Source: Zopfochytrium polystomum | Lineage: Eukaryota; Chytridiomycota; Chytridiomycetes; Chytridiales; Chytridiaceae | Direction of reading: 5' to 3' | Assembly (NCBI GenBank): GCA_025765615.1 | Contig: JAIVFJ010000006.1 | Span: forward strand, 434,001-498,000 | Length of the DNA stretch: 64,000 bases | Shown here: positions 21,014-33,239 of the stretch, piece by piece | Numbering within the stretch: the stretch's first letter is position 1 | Layout of the letters: every line of letters starts with the position of its first letter | The notes under the pieces: generated by a model | Databases searched by the model: none | What the model saw: the letters and a program-made list of their open reading frames with translations, nothing else | Told to the model about the DNA's origin: nothing | Made by a program: the position numbers and the translations under genes

Positions 21014-21518
21014 CGCGTTGGGGGAGAACAAAGGTAACGGGGGGAATGCGAGTAGTTAATTGTTGCAACAGAGATAACGGATGAAGTGGGTTTATAGGTG
21101 AGTGATGTCGGGGACAGGATGGGCGAAACAGTTGAGGAAAGGGGAAAAAGAATTTGTTGGGTGACTTGTCACAGAGAGTGATCCACTGGGCACTTGACTG
21201 GATCTGGTGGGTTGATCACTCAGAGCTTGTTGGGGTTTGATCACTTGGTTGGGTAAAAGTCAGTGTTGATTGTGTGTGGAATTCAGTGTCGACGGTGTTG
21301 AGCGCAATTGCGATTGTGAATGTTGGCAGTGGCTGTATAGCTGACTGGTGAAGACGATCGCTTTCTTGAAGTGGTGGATGGCTTTGGTTCAAATCCTTGA
21401 TGATGATCGTGAGGGCACTGTCTTCTCTTGATTACTTGTTTGATCCCGTGTGCGATGATGGATCGCTCGATTGCTTCCGAGAGCCTCCTCTATTGGTGGA
21501 GAACTCTCCCTGGTAAGG

Positions 21519-21650
21519 TGTTGAGATTTGGCCTCGAGAGTGATCGCGGGAGCGGGCGAGAGGGCGATCGCGGCTTGGGAAAGGGCGTGACAAGTCAGGT
21601 TTTTTCTTCTATTTTTCGTCCATTTTCTCTTGCGAGGGCATATTCCAACA
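21519..21650 (-). repeat. Copia-1 5' LTR
   Basis: 132 bp with TG...CA ends; directly followed on the right by the target duplication CCGAC. Confidence 0.9.
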
Positions 21651-21949
21651 CCGACTCCCCGGCATACCACCACTGTGGCGAGGGCTGCACAGCTGCACCC
21701 GCCAACGATGTCACCGACGAACGATCTGGTCCTTCAGAGCTAAAACCGTCGGCTCACTACAACGGTGCGCATCGCGCAGCCTGGGCTTCACAGGAAGAGT
21801 CCAATTATTAACCAGAAAACATGCGTGATCTGTTGTTAAAGTAGGGAAGCTAAGGCAGCTCCATGGAGTTACAAAAAGGCATGAGCACTCAGCTCAATGT
21901 CAAGCAAAACCATAACACCACCACCACTGGGCCACGGCTCTGGATCCCC

Positions 21950-22105
21950 AGCTACCATTTTTTGATTTGTTCTCACTGGGAGTTGTGGGTTCCATTTTTG
22001 GCTCCCTTTTTTGGGATTCAGAGATACCATTTTTCATTGATTTGGATGCTCGAGATCCTATTTTTCTTGTTGCACTGGCTCCCATTTTCATGTAAAATGG
22101 TAGCT
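21950..22105. repeat. MITE-like unit with 12-bp terminal inverted repeats
   Basis: Begins AGCTACCATTTT and ends with the exact reverse complement (AAAATGGTAGCT), 156 bp overall. Inside it and just beyond, the motif CCATTTTT recurs every 30-50 bp. No target duplication is obvious, so the transposon reading is tentative. Confidence 0.4.
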
Positions 22106-22343
22106 AGAGATGCCAACAATGGGCTCCACAGCTCCATTTTTCTGGGATGTTGACATCATGGCCAAATCTGCCAGATTTACAGCAAGTCTAAGGATTGGGC
22201 AGAATCCCACTGTTCTACCCACTGCTTACCACCAGCACTCAGAATTGCCAGAAAAGAATTCTCTTAGTCCATTTATTGATATTATGCCATTCAACATCCC
22301 CCTTCTGGACCACAATCCACTAACCACCTCATTCAGTGTCTGT

Positions 22344-22416
22344 TGAAGTTGCAGTGTAGAAGGCAACGTTGTGAGTGAAGGCGGTGTTGCAAGAAGGTGG
22401 ATGGGTTGAGGCTGCA
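22344..22416 (-). repeat. R repeat, copy 1
   Basis: About 70 bp sharing the motif AAGTTGCAGTGTAGAAGGC and the later GTTGCAAGAAGG with copy 2 at 22691-22767. It sits directly left of the truncated heat-shock LTR. Confidence 0.6.
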
Positions 22417-22420
22417 AAGT

Positions 22421-22690
22421 TGTTATGAATCACTCTCTGGAAACCTCTGGAACCTTCTAGAACATTCCATTATGGAACCTTCTTTGCTTTCCTGATTTGT
22501 CTTCTTGTTGTCATTGGTATCATTGGTATCATTGTGTTACTAATTGCTCTTTCTGGAACTTTCTTTGAGTCTTGACAAGGAAGACTCTCCAAAGGTATAA
22601 AAGGGGATGGGGACCTGTCCCATCCCTCAAGTGAATTATTGTTTCCAATACAATCATCACTCCTCTCAGTTCCTTGTCTGCCTTGCCTGG
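22421..22690 (+). mobile_element. truncated heat-shock-element LTR (TGTTATG family)
   Basis: Begins TGTTATGAATCAC like the intact LTRs at 47311 and 52610. It carries GAA-CC-TTC-TA-GAA-CA-TTC (22450-22467), a four-unit heat-shock element, and a TATA box (GTATAAAAGG near 22595). It loses the last about 30 bp (ending ...CTGCCTTGCCT) and runs into R repeat copy 2. Confidence 0.8.
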
Positions 22691-22767
22691 TTGTTTAAGT
22701 TGCAGTGTAGAAGGCGATATCATGAGTGGAGGCGTTGCAAGAAGGTTGAAGGGTCGAGGAACCGAGG
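22691..22767 (-). repeat. R repeat, copy 2
   Basis: Diverged copy of 22344-22416. The inverted-duplication breakpoint (22717) lies within it. Confidence 0.55.
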
Positions 22768-22769
22768 CT

Positions 22770-23009
22770 TGAATCGAGAACTTGCACAAGGGAGTGAGGG
22801 TAGCAAGCAGCCAAGGGCAAGTGGGTGAAGAGAGCTTGTTTTAGACAGGGACTGGCAAATTGGAGTGAGAGTGCCCTTTTTTTTTCAATAAGAAAACTCT
22901 GCCCAATTTATACTCCTGCAGGGAGGTTGACCAAGTTTTCCTGTTTTGCCTATCTGAACAAGTTGCAAACTGCTTCAGACAGGACGTGGCTCTGGGGAGG
23001 TGTTGTAAA
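22770..23009. other. no gene seen
   Basis: Unassigned sequence following R repeat copy 2; I find no coding potential or structured repeat. Confidence 0.3.
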
Positions 23010-23265
23010 CCCCTTCCCACAGAGGGACAGTGATTTAAAATATTCAGAGCATTTCAAATAAACCAAGCTCTGTGTGGAGCCCTGTGTGCAAGCAACTGGT
23101 CTCCCCACAGAGAGGGAAAATGATATGAAATCTTCAGGAGCATTTCAAATCAACCAAGGTCTGTCCAGAGGTCTGTGTCCAGGGACCAGTCTTCCCACAG
23201 AGGAAAGATGATTTGAAATCATCAGGGGCATTTCAAATCAATCAGTCCCTGGTTCAACATTGGTT
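23010..23265 (+). repeat. three diverged tandem units of about 85-90 bp
   Basis: The pattern 'CCCACAGAG...GATTTAAAAT...CAGAGCATTTCAAAT...CCAAGCTCTGT' recurs three times. Units align around CATTTCAAATCAA and CCCACAGAGG. Confidence 0.7.
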
Positions 23266-23319
23266 CAGACAAAAGTCAGGTGACTTGGAGCTGCTGTGAG
23301 CTGCCCTGGTTCAACATTT

Positions 23320-23480
23320 CTCTGCACCCATTGGGTGTGATTCTAATTGCATTGTCCTTGCCAGCAAAGCCTTGGAAAGCAAAGCTAGAATCACCGCTGT
23401 CTTCACCTAACTCTTTTCTTTGGATTCACATTAGGCCTTTTGGCTTACCCGACTTAGTGTAAGTCGCATTGGCGGCGGCG
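23320..23480 (+). repeat. LTR-B-related fragment
   Basis: TCTAATTGCATTGTCCTTGCC, then AGCAAAGCTAGAATCACCGC, then GATTCACATTAGGCC align with the end region of LTR-B at 36246-36340 (TCTAATTGCATTGTTCC, AACAAAGCTAGAACAACAGC). It is a diverged remnant without intact ends. Confidence 0.55.
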
Positions 23481-23542
23481 ACGAGGCCGCCGTCGACATA
23501 GGAAGATGACTTCCTAGGCTCAAGTCTCAACACTTATCCTGC

Positions 23543-24276
23543 TGTGAGACTACACCGAGGTCTCAGTGATAAGGTCTAGGGATTCCATTCGCAAAAACAA
23601 GCGTACCTGTCATAAACCGCAAGAATTGGGACCCCTATTATTATTCCTGGTTCTTTAGTTTCAGGTGTTATCAAAGTGTATTTGCAGCTGACCCATCTTT
23701 ATTATTGGGCCTGCCTTTACTACTTTTGTCTTAACAGTTTCCATTGCGCCAGGGTTTTTTCAACATATTTTCTTTTTCGGTGACTAACAGAGACTGCCCA
23801 ATTGCCTAGGGATGGGGTGCCTGACAGGCTGTACCCCAAGCCTGCCTAATTTATTATTTATTTTCGGCACTTGTACATACACGCATAGGGTTAGGGGGAC
23901 TTAGAGCATTTGTGGTGGATGCTCCAAGTCAGGGGGGGTTGTCTTGTCAATTTTCTCTCTCTCTGTTTTTGGGCCATTTCTCGTTTTCCTGTTTCTTCAA
24001 TCTGATTTCTGTCCTTTGGCACCAATACAGAGTCCCTTCAAATCCATCTGGCTCACGGAGGTGAGGGTTGTGGAGTTGGTACACACCTTCGGTAAGGGGC
24101 CGCAGGTGGGGAATGCAGCTGGCCCCGCCACTGACTGTGTGACACTGCTGGCTCTGTGTTGGAGTGAGGATCACAGGCACTCGTCTGCTGTGGAGGCTAC
24201 AGTGATGGTGACATCCCTGTGAGGGTGTTGGTGGCTGCGCCCTGTGCGGTCCCTGACACCTGAGAGTTCGATCTAC
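23543..24276 (+). repeat. repeat family T, partial copy
   Basis: About 735 bp collinear with 53372-54125 in the same orientation, starting TGTGAGACTACACCGAGGTC. It shares the Tyr/Ser-free CT-rich stretch and the end block GACACCTGAGAGTTCGATC. Not coding as far as I can see. Confidence 0.8.
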
Positions 24277-24335
24277 GAGGTGCTGGGTTGTCAGGAAAGC
24301 GTTCCTTTATGAGTTTCTTCAGACTTGTTGTAAAC

Positions 24336-24626
24336 AGTCTACTCTGAGTGAGTGAATGGAAGGAGTGAATGAAGTGGAGATGTGTGTTTGTGGGTGGTTC
24401 TTCTCCCCAACTTGGAGAGAACGAGAAAAACTCTCTTATGGATCATTGATACATAATGATGGTATACATGCTATAACAGTTGCTAGGCAAGCGTGACCAG
24501 CACAGGGTAAAAATCTCTCCTATAGTATGTGCTTGAGCAGAGGAGGAGGAAAACTTTTTACACCAGGTTTCCATTCCACTGAATACTTGGAGTATTTGTC
24601 AACAGTGCAAGCCAGCGCCCAGGTCT
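24336..24626 (+). repeat. repeat family U, long copy
   Basis: Starts TGTAAACAGTCTACTCTGAG and ends CAAGCCAGCGCCCAG. It matches 44771-44937, which lacks about 130 internal bp (the GGAAGGAGTGAATG... part). Between them the block TTGCTAGGCAAGCGTGACC is nearly identical. Confidence 0.7.
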
Positions 24627-26370
<1,744 letters not shown>

Positions 26371-26373
26371 TTC

Positions 26374-26397
26374 TTTTTTTTTTTTTTTTTTTTTTTT
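26374..26397 (+). repeat. T24 homopolymer
   Basis: Uninterrupted T run in the region downstream of the peroxiredoxin gene. Confidence 0.9.
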
Positions 26398-26666
26398 GTT
26401 TTTTGGCAAGGATTGCTTACAAGTCGACAGGCATCCCCTAGTTTTTCTTTAAACATATTTGAAGACAAAATACATTCCGAACAGGACGAAAAAAAAGCAT
26501 CAAAAAATTCTCCTGCTTTTGCTCTACAAGTTCATATAAAACTCATTGCCACTTTATTCACTGTAGCATTCACAGTCCGGAAGCAAAGTGAAGCTTCTTG
26601 TCTACCGGTAAGCCACAGTGGTTGGGGTTTAAAGGGTGAAAAGATATTCATTCGCAAAGCCACAGT

Positions 26667-27626
26667 TCACATCTCATCAGTCTTCCTCTTCTTTTTCTGA
26701 TGCTCGTCGTCGCCGAAGACTGCCCGAAAGTAGTCCTTCGACTTCTCCGGCTCAGGAAGCATGCTCTGGTCGCCCTTCTTCCAACCAGCCGGGCAAACCT
26801 CACCGTGCTTGGTGTTATACTAGAATTAAGCCAAGAGCGTTATACTAGATTTGTGTCAAATAGTGAGACAGTTACCTGAAGAGCCTCTAACAATCGAAGG
26901 GTCTCATCAACCGACCGCCCAACCCCCAGATCGTTCACAGACATGTGGCGCACAATGCCGTCAGGGTCGATAATAAAAGTGCCTCGCAAGCTCAGTCCAA
27001 TATCAGGACCCTGATCGATGAGAACACCATACTCGTAAGATATTTGCTTGGTTATGTCGGATATGATGGGAATCGCCATTGAGCCGAGCCCGCCCTCTTT
27101 CCGCGGTTGATGGATCCACGCAAGATGGCTATGCTTGGAATCGACAGAGGCTCCAATTACTTGAGAGTCTAACTTTTCAAACTCCTTTACGCGGTCACTG
27201 AATGCTACGATCTCAGTTGGACACACGAAAGTAAAGTCGGCAGGGTAGAAGAACAGAACAACCCTAATCGGCGAGGAATGGGTCAGCTGTGAAGTTGAAC
27301 TCTGCCAAACGCAGTTACCATTTGCCGCGATACTGACTCAGAGAGATCTTGGTAAACTCGTTCTTGTAGACTGCCTCTGCTTCAAAATGTGGAGCCAAAT
27401 GCTGGACGCGGGCAAACCGCTCTGGTCCGGCGACAGAGGGAACGGGAGGAGACTGCACGGCGCCTTTAGCAGTCGTGCTTCCTGGAGCCTGCCTTTTGGG
27501 CATGATGAGCTGATGGGAGCTGGGGGATTCCGCCACTACGAAGCTCTCTGCCGTCAGACCCAAAAGAAGGAGGAGGCAAACGGCCAGGAGGGCTGCGCTT
27601 GAGCGTGGGGACGAAGAAACAAACAT
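26667..27626 (-). CDS. 2-Cys peroxiredoxin with signal peptide (PRDX4-like)
   Basis: Three exons: 27319-27626, 26876-27263, 26667-26819. The ATG at 27626 gives a hydrophobic leader ([20 protein letters not shown]), which suggests entry into the ER, as for PRDX4. The peroxidase domain follows: [21 protein letters not shown], then [13 protein letters not shown] with the peroxidatic Cys, [13 protein letters not shown], and the resolving Cys in [13 protein letters not shown] of exon 3. It reduces H2O2 and alkyl peroxides using a Cys-Cys disulfide cycle. The C-terminus is unusual: about 15 residues of Asp/Glu/Lys (ending KKKRKTDEM) and no KDEL-type signal. A T/A-rich leader containing a 25-bp A run lies 90 bp upstream. 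Confidence 0.9.
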
Positions 27627-27714
27627 GAACCGCTCGCTGGTCAGGTGACGACGGCACGACAAGTCCGGCAAACAGAAAAGATCATGCAAAACGACAAGCA
27701 ACGATTGAGGATCC

Positions 27715-27739
27715 AAAAAAAAAAAAAAAAAAAAAAAAA
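27715..27739 (+). repeat. A25 homopolymer upstream of the peroxiredoxin gene
   Basis: Uninterrupted A run 89 bp upstream of the start codon, a poly(dT) on the coding strand. Such tracts exclude nucleosomes in fungal promoters. Confidence 0.85.
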
Positions 27740-28406
27740 GAGGGAAAAGAAGGCCAAACAGTAGTATTTCGGCAGCCACAAGCACTAACTGCGGGCTTAA
27801 GCGGACCCCTTACGTCGGAGGAATAACCTTTTTCACCTGTGGACATTCTTGGAGCAGCGAATCCCATTGGTTATCCCTTTCAACCACGAGACAAAATCCT
27901 AAATAAAGGATTTGACCTCTCAAGTTTCACACGTCACTGCAAGCGTAATGATTAGAAGCTGCGTTCTAATATAGCGCGTTGGAAAGAGGGAAACTGGCGA
28001 ACTTTTCATGGAAAAAAAATGAAGGCACGTCTCTTAAAAATCACTAGAAATAATCCCACTTTGCAACGCATCCTAAATGTTGGATTTGTAGAAATATTCC
28101 ATCAACTTTGGACCAGATCGCAATGAAGTCTTGGCTATATACAGTCTATGAATGTTTTCTACAATTTTGCTTAATTTGGCCCTTTGCCTAATTTGGTGTG
28201 TGAGAATAATTTTTTTTTTTTCCCCTGCAGCACTGAAAGTTGGGTTCAGCGTGGGAACGGCTGCACACCATAAGTCAAAGCAGTGGGGCACGGGAAAGTG
28301 ACTACTCGAACTTGGATGCACCAGAGATGCCACAGTGATTGTCGGACATCGATGCCTTTGCGCACCAATGACAATGGAATTCTCCTTCAAAAACGCAAGC
28401 AAAAAC
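27740..28406. other. peroxiredoxin upstream region and transposon-nest border
   Basis: No gene recognised. The first 200 bp are the probable promoter; the remainder leads into the Copia LTR at 28407. Confidence 0.35.
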
Positions 28407-28645
28407 TGAAAGAATTTGCTATGTTGGCTGATTGATGGATTGGGCTGCTGTGGTGATGGGTGGAGTACACTACTGAAGGTGGTGGTGGTTGGAGGTTGAT
28501 CTTGGCTTCTGTCAGTCATGTGTTTGTCTTTATACAAAACTGTTACAAGGACCATCACTTGCAAAATGCTGCAAGTCATCCTTGCAGAGCAGAAACTGGT
28601 CAAAGCTCCTGCACACTGCTTACACCAAAAGACCCAAAACTAACA
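28407..28645 (-). repeat. Copia-2-family 3' LTR
   Basis: 239 bp, in sense TGTTAG...TTTCA, homologous to the 229-bp Copia-2 LTRs. A purine tract (CCCCCCTAAG on plus, 28647 on) follows at the PPT position. It ends the left, internally deleted element running from 32312 leftward. Its matching 5' LTR is not present. Confidence 0.85.
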
Positions 28646-28924
28646 CTCCCCCCTAAGCTGTGGGCAGGAGCAAAGGCCGGCACAGAGGAAAACCTTAAGC
28701 TGTAGTCAACTTAAGGAAACCGTACACCGGAAAAAGAAGAATCACAAACAGGTATGACTGGCCATCGGATGGCAGAACAGAAAGGACAGACCACACTAAC
28801 AAAAATGGATGGGGGCACATATTGAACTTCAGAGGTAAAAGAAAATGAGTCAAAGTAATTAAAAAGAACAAAGAAGAAAACAGCTTCACAGATCAGAAAA
28901 AATGAATCGGAGGTAAGAAAACCA

Positions 28925-29443
28925 ATGCAACTCAGATGGTATTCACTGAGAATAGCTGAGAGAGATTTCGTCATATAGTCTGCAGGCTGTTCTCCTCCAG
29001 CAATCCATTCAAGCCGTACAACCTTTTGTTCCACGAGTTCTCGAATGTAATGATACTTTACAATGATATGCTTTGACCTATTGGTGTAAAGATCATTTGA
29101 GCTGAGGTTGATCACACCACTGTCGTCAGTTTAGATGACAAGAGGAGTTGGAGACAGAAGTTGAAGTGTTGAATAGATTTGGGATAGTGCCTTAAGTTCT
29201 TGTCCGAGTTCAGACAACAAATTCAGCTTCCTGCGGTGACAGCATGACAGTGCTGCTCCAAACAGATGTCCCACTAATAGCTGTTCCTGCAAATAGAATA
29301 TAGAAGCCAAGCTGTGATTTCCCATCTGAGTGGACACCTTGGGCAGCGTTGGAGTAACTGGCTATGTTGGGATCCTTGCTGAAGGCAGAGGTGGTTGATT
29401 TTTGTTTTTGTTGGTCTAGAGTGGAGAATAAAGATAGAGACAA
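28925..29443 (-). pseudogene. Copia RNase H fragment (left, Copia-2 family)
   Basis: Reads ASYSNAAQGVHSDGKSQLGF, then QEAEFVVSELGQELKAL. After a frameshift come NDLYTNRSKHIIVKYHYI and GGEQPADYMTKSL, the typical Copia C-terminus. It aligns with 48059-48560 on the other strand. Frameshifts and a deletion upstream (RT missing) make it dead. Confidence 0.8.
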
Positions 29444-32312
29444 AGTTAGTGGTAGAAAGCATTAGTGAGAGTTAGTATATCCAGATGTTTCCACAGAGCT
29501 TGACTGTTTGATGATGATTTGCCTTTAGTCTCCAAGTGATGTTGTGGTGAATTAATGCTGGTAGAAGAGTGTTAGTGCAAGCAAAAGGGAACAAAGACTT
29601 AGCCTGATGTCTTCTACTCTGCCTCGTAAACGAATCAGCAGAATGTTTTTGTCAAGTCTAACATCCAAGCCAGGACCACTAAGTTTCTGGTCAGATTACA
29701 AACGTTGAGGGCAATCTCTGAAGCTCCCAGATCCTGGTTATACTGCATGAATGAATGAGGCATTCAAAGAACATAGCTATTCTGGAGTGACTCTATTAAG
29801 AGCTGTTTGAAATCTAGAGTCAGTTAGAATTGGTTCAGCAAAGGAAGAATCTCAGATGAGAATTTAACTTCAGCAATCTTGCAAGGTTAGCTTGTTTATA
29901 GTTTGCTCTGAAAAAGTGTTTGTGCTGAGTGTCCAATAAAGATAAATGTTGATACTCCTTGGAATGAGCCAAAGTTATTTTCAAGGAACATTGTGTTTTG
30001 TCAGAGAAGTTGGTTAGGATAATTCATCAGAGTGATGCAATTGAGGTGAAGACTCAGGTATGGCAGTGGAATTTCCTGTGATGTGGGACCTGGTGTAGTG
30101 TGTTAGTATGTCTGTGTATAAAAGCTGAAGCAGTCAATATGTGTGAGTTAAGGTCCCTAGCCAGGGTCAAGTAAGCCCAGCAATAATAGTATATTCCATA
30201 GTTTGACTCCTGAGTCCAGACTCATTTGGCTAAAATGGATAGAGCGTTTTCCCAAGCCAGCAGCCTGGCTCCAAGAAGACCATGCTAAGTTGGTGCCAAT
30301 CAATGCTGAGACCACTTTGCAACTCTGTGCTGATGATCATCATTCACTTATTCCAAGCATCCTCCATCTAATTGGCAATACAGTGCCGGTGATCATCTTT
30401 CACTTATCCCTAGAATCCTCCCCCTTAAGTGGAAGATGATGTTTGATGTTGTAGTGGCAAAATGGTTAGAGGATTGTTAAACTACTCAACCAGTCCTTGT
30501 TCTATCAATGAATGGACCGCAAATTGGCTTTGGCTGAAGTTATATGAGAAAAGATAAAGAGAGGCTTAGCCTGATGTAACAGAGTCCAAGGCCAAGAGGA
30601 AATTGCACAAGGTTGCCATGGTTGTGAGGGTTGGCACTTGCATAACTATTGGTCATCCCAATCACTAATATGTTTGATAGTGAGAGTTGCAGTGTGGTTG
30701 AAAACCCTCTGATCTCAAATGGTGACCATGTCAATGATCATTGTATCAGGGAATCCAGAAATTGAACCACCGACTCCATGGGTTGATAGACGAGTAAAAC
30801 ACCATATCATTAATTCCTAAATTGTTATGCCCTGTTGAAAATGAGTAAGTATTATTAAAAGGGCACAGGGACAGTTGTTAGAGGTGCAGGTCTCCAAAAA
30901 CTGAAATTCCTGTGTTGATGTTCATGAATGATGAATCATTACTGACAGGAGACTGCATGGCTGTATGTTGAGAGGATAAAGGCAATTACATTGATGCATA
31001 TCAAAAGAGAAGAGCAAAACACTCAGCAGATTGATTATTAGTTGATGGAGCAAGTTGGGTTTTGAGGACCTCTGCTGTGTGCTCTTCAATTGATATGAAG
31101 AGGCAGTTAACCAGGATAGTAATAGTTGGTGTGGTGATTTCTGGTGCAGTAGTAGCTGAGTGATTGTTGCTTGATCAGCCAGCTTGATGTGTTGCTTTCC
31201 TTTTCCCATATTCAACAGGCTTTGGCCCAGTGAGCCAACAAAGATTCAAACAACTTTTTGGAAAGGGCAAATACGATGGAGAAGTTCTCCAGCTGCTGCT
31301 TTTGCAAAGCTGTCGACTCGATGGTACGCTTCGGTGAATCAGGTAATGAAGGCATCTGAGGCTTCAGTTGGTTCCATCTTGATGCATTCAAAGTTGTCAA
31401 TGATCTCCTTTGCAAGTCCCTGGTCTGCTGTGCGGCAAATTATTTCTAATTCGCCAACCAATTCGTAAGCAAAGTTTCGACCAGGTGTGATTTGGGTGAG
31501 AAGGGCTTGAGAGATGTGGTGACAAATGATTAGACAGCAATGTGCATTCTGGTTCTGTGCACCAGGAAACCAAGTTAGTTTCTCTGGTCCACAAGACAGA
31601 GGCACCAATTGGAATCTCTGTCCTTGGAATGGTCCATCTCTGATGAGAAAGGTTCCAGTGTCGCAGAGGTCTAGTGGATCAACTGCATCGTTCTGCTCTG
31701 CGTTGATGTGACTTGCGTCAATGCAGTGGCGTAAGTCGACATTTTTGTTGGAGAGTTCTGCTGTAAGATCCTCCAACCAGTCACCGAAATTCTCTGGTCC
31801 CTCCAAGACGCTGAAGGACTTGGCAACATACTTGGTTGAGTCAGTAGTCATGTTGCTTTCTCAGGACGATTATTTGTGCCAAGTTTGAAGGGACTTCGTT
31901 GGATTTTGGGTGTGTTGTGAAGGTGGTGTTGCAGCAGATGAAAAGTTGGTTTGTTAGCTTGGTGTGTGTCAGGTAGGGGGGTGGTCGTTGTCTCCAATTG
32001 GGGACAAAAAATCAAAAATTAATGGTGAGGGTTGGAGGTAATCTGGTGACCCTGAATGGAAAAAGTCATCGCTTATCACAAAGGAGAGTGATTTTGGGAT
32101 CCCGTTGGTGACAGTTGTGTAGTCCAGAAGCAGGCCTTTCGAATGATAGCTTGGGATTGGCTGGGGGAGGTCTGGAAGGCCAGCAAATTTGAGGTTGAAG
32201 TTGGAAAAGTGATTGCCAACTTCAGAGGTGGTGTACGCAACGTAGGAGCGTCTGATCCGAGATCAGGTGGGTTCGTTGGAAAGAGGAGATCAAGAGCTTT
32301 CCGATGGCAGTA
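29440..32312 (-). pseudogene. Copia-2-family 5' UTR, gag and protease remnant (left arm)
   Basis: Inverted copy of 43130-45985. The gag starts at 31851 (MTTDSTKYVAKSFSVLEGPE) and includes ENFGDWLEDLTAELSNKN and GLAKEIIDNFECIKMEP. It decays near 31200. Further along, a protease-like stretch (30540-30734) and non-coding sequence with a tRNA-like A box (30228) follow. Unlike the right arm it lacks repeat U. It connects directly to RNase H (29443) through a deletion of integrase and RT. Confidence 0.7.
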
Positions 32313-33155
32313 ACGAAAATGCTGAGCAATCTGTCGAGCGCAAGGGAATCTGAATGGGTTGGAGCGGACTGGTATTGTGCAAGTGTATTCACAGCATACG
32401 CAATGTCAGGGCGCGTCAAGTTTGCAAGGTAAGCAAGTTGCATGAGTGTGCTTCGGAAGTATTCCGACTCTTTTTGGGGAAGTTTTCCAGAGTCCACATC
32501 GTGTATCCATGTCGTGGACATGGGAGTTGCTTTGATTTTGACAGGTAAGCCTTCATCGTCACACCAGTAGTTTGCTTCCTCCAAGACATGCTGTGTGTAG
32601 GTTTTCTGTCCAATAAAGATTCCATCTTTGATATTCTCAACTTGGATGCCAACAGCAACTTTTGGGTTGAGGTCCTCGCTGATTTTGAACTTTGATTTGA
32701 TCAGAGAAAGAATTTTGGCAATTTCTTCTTCAGTGTGACTGAAGATGAGGATGTCATCTACATACAGAGTGATGATGGTCTTGACCTTTCCATCAGGGTG
32801 CCTTTGCACAAAGACACAGTGGTCAGTCTTCAATTGCATAAATCCAATTTCTACGAGGAAGTCGCAGATTGTTTTGTACCACTGTCGACCAGACTGGTGC
32901 AGTCCGTACAGACTCTTCCTGAGTAAACAGACAAGAAGTATCCCGTCTGCACCACGTATCTCAAAGCCTTCTGGTTGTTCCATGAAGTTTTCAACGTCCA
33001 GTTTGGCATTCAAGTATGCGGTTTCGACATCAAGGCCTGTAAGGATGAGGTCAAACAGCAATGAGATAGCAAGGATTGCCCTTATGGAGGAGCTGCAGAC
33101 GACAGGGGAGAAGGTCTCATTCTAGTCCTGACCAAAGATCTGAGTGTAAAAAACC
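32313..33155 (-). pseudogene. Copia reverse transcriptase fragment
   Basis: Contains GQD-stop-NETFSPV (stop at the usual Tyr of DYxETFSPV), LTGLDVETAYLNAKLD, KSLYGLHQSGRQWY, the catalytic LYVDDILIF, and LMQLAYLANLTRPDIAYAVN. It ends abruptly at DRLLSIF where the Copia-2-type remnant begins. At the other end it stops at LDKVFYTQ where the LINE begins. It could be the missing pol part of Copia-3 whose gag-protease lies beyond the LINE; that link is inference. Confidence 0.75.
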
Positions 33156-33239
33156 TTGTCAAGAGACACTCAAGACTGCACCCTCCACCACCACCACCCC
33201 CCACCACCTTGCCACTGCCCTCCACTGCCTTCCCACTGC

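Larger units (their letters stand above)
15370..21650 (-). mobile_element. Copia-1: complete but decayed Ty1/Copia retrotransposon
   Basis: 6.28-kb element read on the minus strand, flanked by the direct repeat CCGAC (15365-15369 and 21651-21655). LTRs are 15370-15494 (125 bp) and 21519-21650 (132 bp). They start TGTTGGAATATG in sense and end CA. They differ by a 7-bp indel and several substitutions, so the insertion is not recent. A purine tract (15495-15505, AAGGGGGAG in sense) abuts the 3' LTR. Gene order gag, protease, integrase, reverse transcriptase, RNase H is the Copia order. Frameshifts and stops interrupt the polyprotein, so this copy is defective. Sequence after the 5' LTR (CCTTACCAGGGAG) does not match a tRNA 3' end I recognise. 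Confidence 0.92.
18716..22717 (+). repeat. left arm of a 4-kb inverted segmental duplication
   Basis: Every position p here pairs with 82716-p at 59999-64000. All long open frames occur in both arms with the same sequence and with coordinates that sum to 82716, so there is no indel. The arm includes part of Copia-1 (up to its 5' LTR), its right target duplication, the MITE-like unit and the truncated heat-shock LTR. Homology ends at AAGGCGATA (22717). Because flanking DNA is shared, this is a segmental duplication, not two insertions. Confidence 0.93.

Noticed and set aside
21500..21518. tRNA primer site for Copia-1 (CCTTACCAGGGAG in sense)
   Set aside because: No tRNA 3' end or anticodon arm I know matches, and there is no complement in its LTR; left unassigned.
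30200..30290. tRNA gene suggested by an A-box-like TGGCTAAAATGG and a B-box-like GTTTGACTCC (also at 45150-45190 as GTTCGAATCC)
   Set aside because: The B-box-like part lies before the A box, the reverse of tRNA order, and no cloverleaf pairs.
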